Assembly (NCBI RefSeq): GCF_003574465.1
Contig: NZ_QOWC01000021.1
Span: 1-59,978, forward strand
DNA length: 59,978 nucleotides
Direction of reading: 5' to 3'
DNA from: Methylobacterium crusticola
Lineage (GTDB): Bacteria > Pseudomonadota > Alphaproteobacteria > Rhizobiales > Beijerinckiaceae
The notes under the pieces are model-generated. The model did no database searches. It worked only from the letters and a program-made list of their open reading frames with translations, and was not told where the DNA came from. Positions 10,935 to 20,100 of this stretch are shown here, in pieces. Position numbers and translations under genes: made by a program. Position 1 is the stretch's first letter; every line of letters starts with the position of its first letter.

Positions 10935-11384
10935 ATGAGCCGCCTCGTCTACGTGCTGAACGGCCCCAACCTGAACCTGCTCGGCAAGCGCCAGCCCCAC
11001 ATCTACGGCCACGAGACCCTCGCCGACGTCGAGGCGCAGTGCCGGGTCCTGGCGGGCGAGCTCAACCTGGAGCTGCGCTTCCACCAATCGAACCGCGAGT
11101 ACGAGATCATCGACTGGATCCACGAGGCCCGCGCGCACGCCGCCGGCCTCGCCATCAATCCGGCGGCCTTCACGCACACCTCGGTGGCGATCCTGGACGC
11201 GCTCAACGCCTTCGAGGGGCCGGTGCTCGAGGTGCACATCTCGAACGTGCACAAGCGCGAGGCCTTCCGGCACCATTCCTACGTTTCGCTGCGGGCCGAC
11301 GGCGTCATCGCGGGCTTCGGCACCCAGGGCTACGGGCTGGCGCTGCGCCGCCTCGCCGCCCTCATCGACCAGGCGGCGGGGTGA
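10935..11384 (+). CDS. aroQ: Type II 3-dehydroquinate dehydratase
   Basis: AroQ interconverts 3-dehydroquinate and 3-dehydroshikimate. The 149-residue product carries the family motifs in order: [18 protein letters not shown] (catalytic Tyr in IYG), the usually SNHEG segment, [16 protein letters not shown] with the catalytic His, and [17 protein letters not shown]. The SNHEG segment reads SNREYE here, so the His and Gly are replaced; this is unusual and may affect activity or specificity. It follows the AroE-like gene by 25 bp, with AAAGG as ribosome binding site. Pairing with a divergent dehydrogenase suggests a catabolic or secondary route rather than the main shikimate pathway. Confidence 0.92.
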   Translation: MSRLVYVLNGPNLNLLGKRQPHIYGHETLADVEAQCRVLAGELNLELRFHQSNREYEIIDWIHEARAHAAGLAINPAAFTHTSVAILDALNAFEGPVLEVHISNVHKREAFRHHSYVSLRADGVIAGFGTQGYGLALRRLAALIDQAAG

Positions 11385-11403
11385 GGCCGCCCGCGGCGTC
11401 GCG

Positions 11404-12402
11404 TCAGGTCCCGGGCCGGTCGTGCACCGCCGGGAAGAAGAACTCCTTCCAGTCCTTGGGGCGCGACTTCAGCACGCCGGCCTTCGCGAGGTGCTCGGCC
11501 TGCAGCATGGTGCCGTAGGGCGTGGTGGAGAAGACGACGCCGGGCTGCTTCATCATCGCCACGAGCTCGTCCGCCGTGAGCTTCTCCCGGGTGGCCGCGA
11601 GGTAGAGCTCGGCGGCTCGCTTCGGGTCGTCGCGGATCAGCGCGTCGGCCTCCTCCAGGGCCGCCAGGATCGCCGCGGCGGTCCTCGGGTTCTGCTCGAC
11701 GAAGCTGCGGCGCCCGAACACCACGGCGTTGCTCAGGGGCCCCCCGGCCACGTCGTAGGAGTTGAGCACCACGTGGACGCGCGGGTCCCTCAGCTCGATC
11801 TGCTGGTAGGGCGGCAGCGAGAAGTGGCTGTTGATCTCGTTGTTGGTGCTCAGCACGGCGCCCACCGCGTCCGGGTGGCCGAGCTGCACGGTGATCGGAT
11901 CGAGCTTGTTGCGGCCGCCGTCGCCGAGCTGGCGCTCCGCCGCGATCTGGAGCAGCACCGCCTGGGTCGAGACCTTCACGGTCGGCACCGCGATCCTGTC
12001 CTTCGACGAGAAGTCGGCCAGGGTCTTCACCGCCGGGTTGCGGGTGACGAGCATCATGGGGGCGCCGGCCGACGCCGCGAGGCCCTTCACCTCGCCGCGC
12101 GTGCGGTCCCAGGCCAGGAGCAGGTTGGTGGCGCCGCTCGTGACGAAATCGACGTTGCCGGAGATCAGGGCGTCGACCGAGGCGCCGCCGCTCGTCAGGG
12201 TGATCCAGCTCACCCGCACGTCGCCGAGCCCGGCGGCCGCGATCTGCTTCTCGACCAGCTTCTGCTGCTCGGCCAGGATCAGCGGCATGTAGATCAGGCC
12301 GGGCTGGTGGGTGAAGCGGACCTCCTTGACCTCGGCGCGCGCCGGGGCCGCGAGGCCGAGCGCCAGGAGAAGCGCGCCGGCCGCCCGCGTGAGACACCTC
12401 AT
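11404..12402 (-). CDS. NitT/TauT-type ABC transporter substrate-binding protein
   Basis: A 332-residue periplasmic binding protein of the NMT1/SsuA/TauA type. It has a signal peptide at about 1-23 (cleaved after ARA), the FTHQPGLIYMPLILAEQQ opening of the first lobe, and a hinge typical of the class. ATG at 12402 has GAGGGAG upstream. No permease or ATPase is adjacent, so it is an orphan component or works with a system elsewhere. It is convergent with aroQ (19 bp between stops). The substrate is unknown; the class handles sulfonates, nitrate, pyrimidine precursors and aromatic acids. Confidence 0.85.
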   Translation of the reverse strand: MRCLTRAAGALLLALGLAAPARAEVKEVRFTHQPGLIYMPLILAEQQKLVEKQIAAAGLGDVRVSWITLTSGGASVDALISGNVDFVTSGATNLLLAWDRTRGEVKGLAASAGAPMMLVTRNPAVKTLADFSSKDRIAVPTVKVSTQAVLLQIAAERQLGDGGRNKLDPITVQLGHPDAVGAVLSTNNEINSHFSLPPYQQIELRDPRVHVVLNSYDVAGGPLSNAVVFGRRSFVEQNPRTAAAILAALEEADALIRDDPKRAAELYLAATREKLTADELVAMMKQPGVVFSTTPYGTMLQAEHLAKAGVLKSRPKDWKEFFFPAVHDRPGT

Positions 12403-12531
12403 CGAACGTACTCCCTCGATCTCCGGCGCCGCCCGGGCGGGCGGCCGGCCCGCGCTCGCCGGCGCGTTCTGCCGCGAGGCTCCCCGGAAAGCCGGGGCCC
12501 CGTCAACCCGGGCCCGAGGGTCCGGCGGGCG

Positions 12532-12801
12532 TCAGGCGGCGGGCGGCGGCGCGAAGGCGCCCGCCTCGCCGCCCGCGCCGCGGTGGCGCGCGGCACGGGC
12601 GCGGTGCACCACCATGCGCTCGTGCAGGCGCAGGATCGTCCGCGAGCCCGTGCTGGTGAAGGCGAACGGCAGCAGCCCGTGCACCAGGCAGGCGCAGCCG
12701 CCGGCGATCATGCTCAGGCCGAACCCCGCCGCGGTGCCCATGTGCTGGAAGTAGGTCTCCCCGACCGCGGCCGGATGCTCGGAGAAGGACAGCTTCGTCA
12801 T
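12532..12801 (-). CDS. DUF6356 family small membrane protein
   Basis: An 89-residue protein beginning TKLSFSEHPAAVGETYFQHM, with one hydrophobic segment (about 22-46, GLSMIAGGCACLVHGLLPF) and the conserved STGSRTILRLHERMV motif. This matches the small DUF6356 family of alphaproteobacteria as I know it; function unknown. ATG at 12801 follows GGAGCG. It is divergent from the Lrp/AsnC-type regulator with about 130 bp between them, so the regulator may control it. Confidence 0.75.
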   Translation of the reverse strand: MTKLSFSEHPAAVGETYFQHMGTAAGFGLSMIAGGCACLVHGLLPFAFTSTGSRTILRLHERMVVHRARAARHRGAGGEAGAFAPPPAA

Positions 12802-12933
12802 GATCGCGCTCCGATTCGTCTGACGCACGAGAGTGGCACGGGCCGCCCGGGAGCGGATTGCGATTTCGGCCGGCGATGCCTAGGTTGCGGCAATCGGCTT
12901 GCGCGATGCGGCCGGAACGTGGAAAATTTTTGC

Positions 12934-13395
12934 GTGGACGAGTTCGACCGGAAAATCCTGTTGTGCCTGCAGGAGGATGCGAGCGAACCGCTCGAGGCGA
13001 TCGCCCGGCGGGTGGGCCTGTCGGCCTCGCCGTGCTGGCGCCGCATCCAGAAGCTCGAGGCGCAGGGCGTCATCGGGCGCCGGGTCGCGCTCCTCGACCC
13101 CGACAAGATGCGGGTCGGCGTCACGGTGTTCGTGTCGGTGCGGACGAACCGGCACACCGCCGAGTGGGCCGAGCGCTTCTGCGCCGCCGTCGTCACCATC
13201 CCGGAGGTGGTCGAGTTCTACCGGATGAGCGGCGAGACCGATTACCTGCTGCGCATCGTCGTGCCCGACATCGCCGCCTACGACAGGGTCTACAAGCGCC
13301 TGATCCAGTCCGTGGACCTCTACGACGTCAGCTCCGCCTTCGCGATGGAGCGGATCAAGTACACCACGGCGCTCCCGGTGACTTACGCCGATTGA
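12934..13395 (+). CDS. Lrp/AsnC family transcriptional regulator
   Basis: A 153-residue regulator: N-terminal helix-turn-helix (about 1-60; DEFDRKILLCLQ, IARRVGLSASPCWRRIQKLE) and C-terminal RAM/AsnC ligand-binding domain (about 68-145; YRMSGETDYLLRIVV). Such proteins usually respond to amino acids and form dimers to octamers. The start is GTG: 12934 places VDEFDRKI at the N-terminus with GGAAA upstream; GTG at 12919 would add five residues. The leader is locally AT-rich (AAAATTTTT). Being divergent from the DUF6356 gene and upstream of a DHA2 exporter, it may regulate either; amino-acid exporters are common Lrp targets. Confidence 0.92.
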   Translation: MDEFDRKILLCLQEDASEPLEAIARRVGLSASPCWRRIQKLEAQGVIGRRVALLDPDKMRVGVTVFVSVRTNRHTAEWAERFCAAVVTIPEVVEFYRMSGETDYLLRIVVPDIAAYDRVYKRLIQSVDLYDVSSAFAMERIKYTTALPVTYAD

Positions 13396-13504
13396 TGCCG
13401 CGGGGCAGGAATGCGCGCCGGGTGCTTGCCTTCCCGCGCAATCGGTTTAGCTGCCCGGGCGGTGGGCCGTCCGGCCCGTCCGCACCCGTACGGGCCCCCC
13501 ATCC

Positions 13505-14974
13505 ATGCCGACACCCCGGACGACGCGCCGTCCCCTCGTGATCGCCGCCGTGATGGCCGCGATGGCGATGGTCGCCATCGAGGCCACCATCATCTCGACG
13601 GCCATGCCGCAGATCGTCGGCGACCTCGGCGGGCTGCCGCTCTACGCCTGGGTCTTCTCCGGTTTCCTCCTGACCCAGACCGCCGCCACGATCGTGTTCG
13701 GCAAGCTCGCGGACGTCTACGGGCGCAAGCCCGTCCTGCTCGCCGGGATCGGCCTGTTCCTGGCCGCCTCGCTGCTCTGCGGCCTCGCCTGGTCGATGCC
13801 CGCCATGATCGCCTTCCGGCTGCTCCAGGGCATCGGCGCTGGCGCGATCCAGCCGGTCTCCCTCACCATCGTGGGCGACCTCTACAGCGTGCAGGAGCGC
13901 GGCCGCATCCAGGGCTTCCTCGCCAGCGTCTGGGCGGTCTCGGCGGTGGTGGGGCCGATGGCGGGCGGCCTCATCATCCAGCACGCCTCGTGGTCGTGGA
14001 TCTTCTGGATCAACCTGCCGGTGGGGCTCGTGGCCTCGGGCCTGTTCGTGGCCTACCTGCACGAGGACGTGAGGCGCGAGCGCCGCCCGATCGATGCGCC
14101 CGGCGCGGCCCTGTTCACCGTCGCGGTCGCCGCCCTGATGGTCGCGCTGACGGAGGCCGGGCGGGCGGGCTGGACGACCTCGCTCATCGCCGCCGGCCTC
14201 GGGGCGGTCGCGGTCGGCCTCCTCGTGGTGCAGGAGCGGCGGGCGCCCGAGCCCCTCATCGCGTTCTCGCTCTGGAGCCAGCGGCCGATCGCCGCCGCCA
14301 ACGGGACCTCGCTCCTCGCCGGCATGGCGCTGATCGGCCTCACCACCTTCCTGCCGATGTTCGTCCAGGGCGTGCTGCGGCAATCCCCCGTCGTGGCCGG
14401 CCTCGCCCTCACCGTGATGGTGCTGGGCTGGCCCATCGGCGCGACGCTGGCGGCCCGCAGCGTCATGCGGTTCGGCCTCCGGCCGATCCTCGTCTGCGGC
14501 AGCCTGCTGCTCCCGGTCGGCGCCGTCGCGTTCGTGGTTCTCGGCCCCGACAGCCCGCCGGCGCTCGCCGGCGCCGGCTCCCTGGTGATGGGCTTCGGCA
14601 TGGGGCTCCTCAGCAACGCCGCCCTGATGCTGATCCAGGAGATCGTGCCCTGGACGCAGCGCGGCAGCGCCACGGCCTCGAACGTGTTCTCGCGCAACCT
14701 CGGCAGCACGCTCGGGGCGACGCTGTTCGGCGCCGTCCTGAACCACGGACTGTCGAGCGCGGGCGGGGGCCCCGCCATCACGGCGGAGCGGCTCCAGCAG
14801 GTGCTCGCCAGCGGGGGCGCGCCGGGCGAGGTCGCGGGCGTGCGCCTCGTGCTCCAGCACGCCCTGCACCAGACCTTCTGGGCCGTGTTCCTGATCTCGC
14901 TCGCCGCGGTCGCGGTCGCGAGCCTCGTGCCGCACGTGCCGCTCGGGCGCACCCGCGAGGCGCCGGCGGAGTGA
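13505..14974 (+). CDS. MFS drug/metabolite exporter, DHA2 family (14 TM)
   Basis: A 489-residue inner-membrane proton antiporter. Motif A appears as GKLADVYGRKPV after the second helix and motif C-like glycine-rich sequence as SAVVGPMAGGLI. The hydrophobic profile fits 14 helices, typical of DHA2/EmrB-type exporters, and the early ATIISTAMPQI pattern is the usual DHA2 start. ATG at 13505. It lies 109 bp after the Lrp-type regulator and 38 bp before a 2-hydroxyacid dehydrogenase, so the last two may be co-transcribed. The substrate is unknown. Confidence 0.9.
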   Translation: MPTPRTTRRPLVIAAVMAAMAMVAIEATIISTAMPQIVGDLGGLPLYAWVFSGFLLTQTAATIVFGKLADVYGRKPVLLAGIGLFLAASLLCGLAWSMPAMIAFRLLQGIGAGAIQPVSLTIVGDLYSVQERGRIQGFLASVWAVSAVVGPMAGGLIIQHASWSWIFWINLPVGLVASGLFVAYLHEDVRRERRPIDAPGAALFTVAVAALMVALTEAGRAGWTTSLIAAGLGAVAVGLLVVQERRAPEPLIAFSLWSQRPIAAANGTSLLAGMALIGLTTFLPMFVQGVLRQSPVVAGLALTVMVLGWPIGATLAARSVMRFGLRPILVCGSLLLPVGAVAFVVLGPDSPPALAGAGSLVMGFGMGLLSNAALMLIQEIVPWTQRGSATASNVFSRNLGSTLGATLFGAVLNHGLSSAGGGPAITAERLQQVLASGGAPGEVAGVRLVLQHALHQTFWAVFLISLAAVAVASLVPHVPLGRTREAPAE

Positions 14975-15012
14975 TCCGCCGCCCCGCGCCACACCGCGCC
15001 GGACATCCCGCG

Positions 15013-15996
15013 ATGAAGCTCCTCCTCACCCACACGCCCCGGATGCGGGACCAGTACTACGGGTCCCGGGCGCTCGCGGCCCTGCGGGCGGTGGGCGAGG
15101 TCCGGCTCCACGAGGCGGACGACCCGCTGGATCCGGCGGCGCTGGCGCGGGCCGCCGGCGGCGTCGACCTCGTCGTGGCCGACCGGGCGACGGCGGTCCC
15201 GGCCGAGGTCCTGGCGGCGCTGCCCGATCTGCGGGCCGTCCTGCGGGTCGCCGTCGACATCAGCACCATCGACGTCGCGGCCGCGAGCGCGGCCGGCATC
15301 CTGGTGACGCGGGCGCGGCCGGGCTTCGTCGCCGCGGTGACGGAGCTCGCCCTCGGGTTCCTGGTCGACCTCTCCCGGGGCATCTCCCGGACCACGGCCG
15401 ACTACCAGGCCGGCCGCCGCCCGGAGGCCCTGATGGGACGCCAGCTCGCCGGCAGCACCGCCGGGATCATCGGCTACGGCGCCATCGGGCGGAACCTCGG
15501 CCCGCTCCTCGCCCGCCTCGGCATGACCGTGCTGGTGAGCGATCCGCACGTGCGCGTGACGGAGCCGGGGTTGAGCCAGGTCGGGTTCGGGGAGCTGCTG
15601 GCGCGCGCCGACTACGTCATCTGCCTCGCCGTGGCGACCGAGGCGACCGAGAACCTCATCGACGCGGCCGCCATCGCCCACATGCGGCCCGACGCCGTGC
15701 TCCTCAACCTGGCGCGGGGCAACCTCGTCGACGAGGCCGCCCTGGCGGCGGCCCTGCGCGAGGGCCGCCTCGCCGGGGCCGCCCTCGACGTCGGCCGGGC
15801 GCCGGACCAGATGCCCTCGCGGCTCCTCGCGGCGCTGCCGCAGGTCGTGGCCACGCCCCACGTCGGCGGCCTCACCCCGCCGGCAATCGAGGCCCAGGCC
15901 ATGGAGACCGCGGCGCAGGCCGCGGCCCTGGCCCGGGGCGAGGTGCCGGACGGCGCCGTCAACCCGGAGCACTGGACCCGCCGGCCGCCGGCCTGA
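15013..15996 (+). CDS. D-isomer-specific 2-hydroxyacid dehydrogenase family protein
   Basis: A 327-residue NAD(P)-dependent dehydrogenase. The Rossmann motif GIIGYGAIGRNLG is at about 154-166, the catalytic Arg is in LARGNLVDE, and the His is in TPHVGG. The conserved acidic partner of that His, normally in a DVF-x-x-EP motif, is absent: the sequence reads DVGRAPDQMP, with Ala where Glu is expected and one residue fewer. Activity may therefore be altered or use another acid. ATG at 15013 is the first start after the exporter. PGDH-like or glyoxylate/hydroxypyruvate reductase activity is possible but cannot be chosen from sequence. Confidence 0.87.
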   Translation: MKLLLTHTPRMRDQYYGSRALAALRAVGEVRLHEADDPLDPAALARAAGGVDLVVADRATAVPAEVLAALPDLRAVLRVAVDISTIDVAAASAAGILVTRARPGFVAAVTELALGFLVDLSRGISRTTADYQAGRRPEALMGRQLAGSTAGIIGYGAIGRNLGPLLARLGMTVLVSDPHVRVTEPGLSQVGFGELLARADYVICLAVATEATENLIDAAAIAHMRPDAVLLNLARGNLVDEAALAAALREGRLAGAALDVGRAPDQMPSRLLAALPQVVATPHVGGLTPPAIEAQAMETAAQAAALARGEVPDGAVNPEHWTRRPPA

Positions 15997-16362
15997 GCGC
16001 CGTCCTCCCGGGCCCGCTCCGCCGCACCGCTCCCTCCCCGCAACCCGCGTGGTGCCGTCCGGCACGGCCGTCCGCGCCTGCGTGGCGGCGGGCGGCCTCG
16101 TGCTCACCCTGTCCGGCACCGCGACCCCGCCGGTCCTCGCGGCGGGCATCCCGCGGGCGGGCCGCCGTCGCGCCTGAGGCCGGCCCTCGGGCGTGGCGCC
16201 GCCGCTACGCCGCCGGCCGATTGAGCCGCGAGCCGCCTTCGATCCGCTTGATCACCCGGGCTCCGGGTGCGTAGGTGCTCAAGGCGTGGCGAGAGGATCC
16301 GGCAGGATGGGCGGCAGGATTGCGAGTGAGGGCCGGCGGCCAACCGGGCCGGGCCGCCCGTC
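15997..16362. other. Intergenic region before gluconokinase
   Basis: No recognised gene. A 42-codon frame from GTG 16049 to TGA 16177 has a signal-peptide-like hydrophobic stretch (AAGGLVLTLSG) but no good ribosome binding site; I do not call it. The rest shows no clear promoter or hairpin. Confidence 0.3.
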
Positions 16363-16962
16363 ATGAGCGCGGCACCGAAGGCCGCGCTCCCGGCCGTCCT
16401 CGTGGTGATGGGCGTGTCGGGCTCCGGCAAGACCACGGTGGCGAGCCTGCTCGCCGGCCGGCTCGGCTGGGAGTTCGAGGACGGCGACGACTTCCATCCC
16501 CCGGCGAACGTCGAGAAGATGCAGGCCGGCACGCCCCTCACCGACGAGGACCGGGGGCCCTGGCTCGCCGCCATCGCGGCCTGGATCGACGGGATCCGGG
16601 CGGGCGGCGGCCACGGCGTCGTGACCTGCTCGGCCCTGAAGCGGGCCTACCGCGACGTGCTGATCGGCGCGCGCGCGGACGTGCGCCTCGTCTACCTCGA
16701 GGGCGACCGCGCGCTGATCGGCCGGCGGATGGCGGCCCGCCACGGCCACTTCATGCCGACGAGCCTGCTCGACAGTCAGTTCCGGACGCTGGAGGTGCCC
16801 ACGCCCGACGAGAACCCGCTGGTGGTCTCGGTCGCCCGGGCGCCGAAGGCCATCGTGACCGCCATCGCGGCGGCGCTCCAGCACGCCGCGGCGGCGCCCG
16901 GGCACGCCGCGGCGGCGCCCGGGCACGCCGCGCCGGCGCCCAAGGATGGCTCGCCGCCCTGA
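16363..16962 (+). CDS. gntK: Gluconokinase
   Basis: GntK phosphorylates D-gluconate to 6-phosphogluconate, feeding the Entner-Doudoroff or pentose phosphate pathway. The 199-residue P-loop kinase has Walker A GVSGSGKT (17-24), the gluconate kinase signature DGDDFHPPANVEKM, GTPLTDEDRGPWL, CSALKRAYRD, and the lid sequence near RMAARHGHFMPTSLLDSQ. The core ends near residue 173; the last 25 residues are an extra tail of HAAAAPG repeats encoded by a 21-bp tandem repeat (16882-16941). No gluconate transporter is adjacent. Confidence 0.95.
   Translation: MSAAPKAALPAVLVVMGVSGSGKTTVASLLAGRLGWEFEDGDDFHPPANVEKMQAGTPLTDEDRGPWLAAIAAWIDGIRAGGGHGVVTCSALKRAYRDVLIGARADVRLVYLEGDRALIGRRMAARHGHFMPTSLLDSQFRTLEVPTPDENPLVVSVARAPKAIVTAIAAALQHAAAAPGHAAAAPGHAAPAPKDGSPP
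16882..16941 (+). repeat. 21-bp tandem repeat in the gntK 3' end
   Basis: Two full copies and one partial copy of CACGCCGCGGCGGCGCCCGG(G), in frame, encoding HAAAAPG units at the C-terminus of gluconokinase, beyond the catalytic core. Confidence 0.85.
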
Positions 16963-16982
16963 GGGCCGCGACCCTCCGGACC

Positions 16983-17046
16983 CCCGGCGGCTTCACTGCA
17001 CCCGGCGGCTTCACTGCACCCGGCGGCTTCACTGCACCCGGCGGCT
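16983..17046. repeat. 18-bp intergenic tandem repeat
   Basis: Three perfect copies of CCCGGCGGCTTCACTGCA plus a partial fourth, directly after gntK. Not in a called gene. No function is visible; it could reflect replication slippage. Confidence 0.9.
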
Positions 17047-17172
17047 TGGCATTTCTCCCGCCTGCATCATCTCTCCCAGGGCCCGCCGGTCCCCGGCCAC
17101 CCGCCGTGTCCCCCGTCCGAACGGAGAACGGCCTCCGCGCCTACAGGACAGTTTCGAGCCCGGTCCGCCCCC

Positions 17173-20100
17173 ATGATTGCTAGACCGTTCGCGTCGGCCG
17201 ACAGCATGTTTCCCGGTGGCGGGGAGATGGGCGCGCGCCTGCGGGCCCGGGACTGGGCCGCGACCTCCCTCGGGCCGGTCGAGGCCTGGCCGCAATCGCT
17301 CTGCACCGCGGTCCGGATCATGCTCGGCTCGCGCTTCGCCATGTGGATGGCGTGGGGGCCCGAGCTCACGTTCTTCTGCAACGACGCCTACAAGCCCACC
17401 CTCGGCGTCAAGGAGGTCTGGGCGCTCGGCTCGCGCTCGGACACGGTCTGGGCCGAGATCTGGCCCGACATCGGCCCGCGCATCGCGCAGGTGCTCGGCA
17501 CCGGCGAGGCGACCTGGGACGAGGGGCTGCTGCTCTTCCTCGAGCGGCGCGGCTTCCCCGAGGAGACCTACCACACCTTCTCGTACAGCCCGCTCGCCGA
17601 CGATTCCGGCACCATCACCGGGATGCTCTGCGTCGTCTCCGAGGAGACCGAGCGCGTCATCGGCGAGCGCCGCCTGCGCATCCTGCGCGACCTCGGCGCC
17701 CGGATGGCGGCGGCGCGCACGGTCCGGGAGGTCGGCGCGGTGGTGGCGGGCTGCCTCGGGGCGGGCACGCACGACCTGCCGGTCGCCCTCGCCTACCTCG
17801 ACGGCGAGGGATCCGGCGGCCCGGCGCTCCTCGCCCGGGGCGGCATCGCGGCCGGCCACCCGGCGGAGCGCGAGGTGGCGCGGGCGGCCGAGGCCGCGCT
17901 CGGGCGCCTCGATCCGAGCGCCCCCGAGATCGCCCTGGCGGAGCTCGGGCCGCTCTTCGCCGGGATGCCCGCCGGTCCCTGGGACCGCCCGCCCGCCCAC
18001 GCCCTCGTGCTGCCGATCGCCCAGCAGGGGCAGAGCCGGCCGGCGGGGGCGTTCGTCGCCGGGCTCAACCCCTATCGTCCCCTCGACGAGGCGTATCGCG
18101 GCTTCCTCGACCTGTTCGTCGGGCAGATCGCGACGGGGCTCGCCAACGCCAACGCGTACGAGCAGGAGCGGCTGCGGGCCGAGGCCTTCGCGGAGATCGA
18201 CCGCCAGAAGACGGTCTTCTTCTCCAACGTCTCGCACGAGTTCCGCACGCCCCTGACGCTGATGCTGGGGCCCCTCGAGGAGATTCTCGCCAAGCCCGCG
18301 GCGGCGGTCGCGCCGGACGAGCGCCGCCTCGTCGGACTCGCCCACCGCAACGGGCTGCGGCTCCTCAAGCTCGTCAACGCGCTCCTCGACTTCTCGCGGA
18401 TCGAGGCCGGGCGGGCGCAGGCGGCCTTCGAGCCGACGGACCTCGCCCGCTTCACGGCCGAGCTCGCCTCGAGCTTCCAGTCGGCGACCGACAAGGCCGG
18501 CCTCGCCCTGGCGGTGACGTGCGAGCCCCTGCCCGAGCCGGCCTTCGTCGACCGGGAGATGTGGGAGAAGATCGTCCTCAACCTGATCTCCAACGCCTTC
18601 AAGTTCACCCTCGCGGGAGAGATCGCCGTCTCCCTGCGGGGCGCGGGCGGGACGGTCCGCCTCGTGGTCGCCGACACGGGCGTCGGCATCCCCGAGGCCG
18701 AGCTGCCGCGGCTGTTCGAGCGCTTCCACCGGGTCGAGGGCGCCCAGGGGCGCAGCTTCGAGGGCTCCGGCATCGGCCTCGCCCTGGTGCAGGAGCTGAC
18801 GCGGCTGCACGGCGGCACGGTCGCCGTCGAGAGCCGGCTCGGCCGCGGCAGCACGTTCACGGTGACGCTGCCGCTCGGCAGCGCCCACCTGCCCGCCGAC
18901 CGCGTCCGCGCCGAGCGCCGGCGAGACTCGACCGCGACGCGCGCCGAGGCGTTCGTGGCGGAGGCCTCGCGCTGGCTGCGCGACGACGCCCCGGAGCCGG
19001 CGGAGGCGGGCCTGGGCGATGCGGGCCTGGGCGACGCGGGCTTGGGCGACCAGGGCTTGGGCGACGCGGGCCTGGACGATCTGGATCTGCCGGCGCCGGG
19101 CGTCGCCGACGCGGCGGCCGGGACGGCGCTCCCGGCGCGCCTTCCCGGGCGCGTGCTCCTCGCCGACGACAACAGCGACATGCGCGGTTACGTCCGGCGC
19201 CTCCTCGTCGACCGCGGCTACCTCGTCGAGGCGGTGGCGGACGGGCGGGCGGCCCTCGCGGCGGCGCGCCGGGAGCTGCCGGACCTCGTCCTGTCCGACG
19301 TGATGATGCCGCGCCTCGACGGCTTCGGGCTGCTCGCGGCCCTCCGGGAGGACCCGGCCCTGCGCGGCATCCCGGTGATCCTGCTCTCGGCCCGGGCCGG
19401 CGAGGAGGCGCGCATCGAGGGCCTCGGCGCCGGGGCCGACGACTACCTGATCAAGCCGTTCTCGGCCCGCGAGCTGCTCGCCCGGGTCGAGACCAACCTG
19501 CGGCTCGCCCGGGTGCGGCAGGAATCGGCCGACATCCTGCGCGGGGTCAACGAGACCCTGGAGATCCAGGTCGCGGAGCGCACCCGCGAGCGCGACCGGA
19601 TGTGGCGCCTCTCGAAGGACGTCATGATCATCGCCCGCTTCGACGGGATCATCACGGCGGTGAACCCCGCCTGGACCGACGTCCTCGGCTGGAGCGCCGA
19701 GGAGCTCGTCGGCGCCGAGCTCGTCGACTTCGTGCATCCGGCCGACCGGGACAGCACGGCCGCGGAGGTCGGGCGCCTGGAGCAGGGCCTCACGACCCTG
19801 CGCTTCGAGAACCGCTACCGGCACCGGGACGGCTCCTACCGCATCCTGTCCTGGACGGCGGTGCCGGCGGAGGAGCACCTGCACGCCGTCGGGCGCGACG
19901 TCACCGACCAGCGGGAGCTGGAGGAGGCCTTCCGGCAGTCGCAGAAGATGGAGGCGGTGGGCCAGCTCACGGGCGGCATCGCCCACGACTTCAACAACCT
20001 CCTCACCGGCATCGTCGGCTCCCTCGACATGCTCGGCACCCGCCTGAAGCAGGGGCGGATCGAGGTCGCCGACCGCTACATCACCGCCGCCCTCACCTCG

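Noticed and set aside
5993..10936. A 1647-codon open frame on the minus strand covering many genes
   Set aside because: It is a shadow frame caused by high GC at third codon positions; it runs antisense to clear genes and its product is low-complexity Arg/Gly/Ala/Pro.
11404..12402. Assigning this binding protein to the ABC importer at 42-44.7 kb
   Set aside because: That importer has its own binding protein in the operon, and the two loci are 30 kb apart; there is no sequence evidence for sharing.
16049..16177. A 42-codon signal-peptide-like frame
   Set aside because: Only a GTG start, no ribosome binding site and no recognisable family; too short to support.
16983..17046. Possible CRISPR repeats
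   Set aside because: Copies are directly adjacent with no spacers and the unit is only 18 bp; it is a simple tandem repeat.
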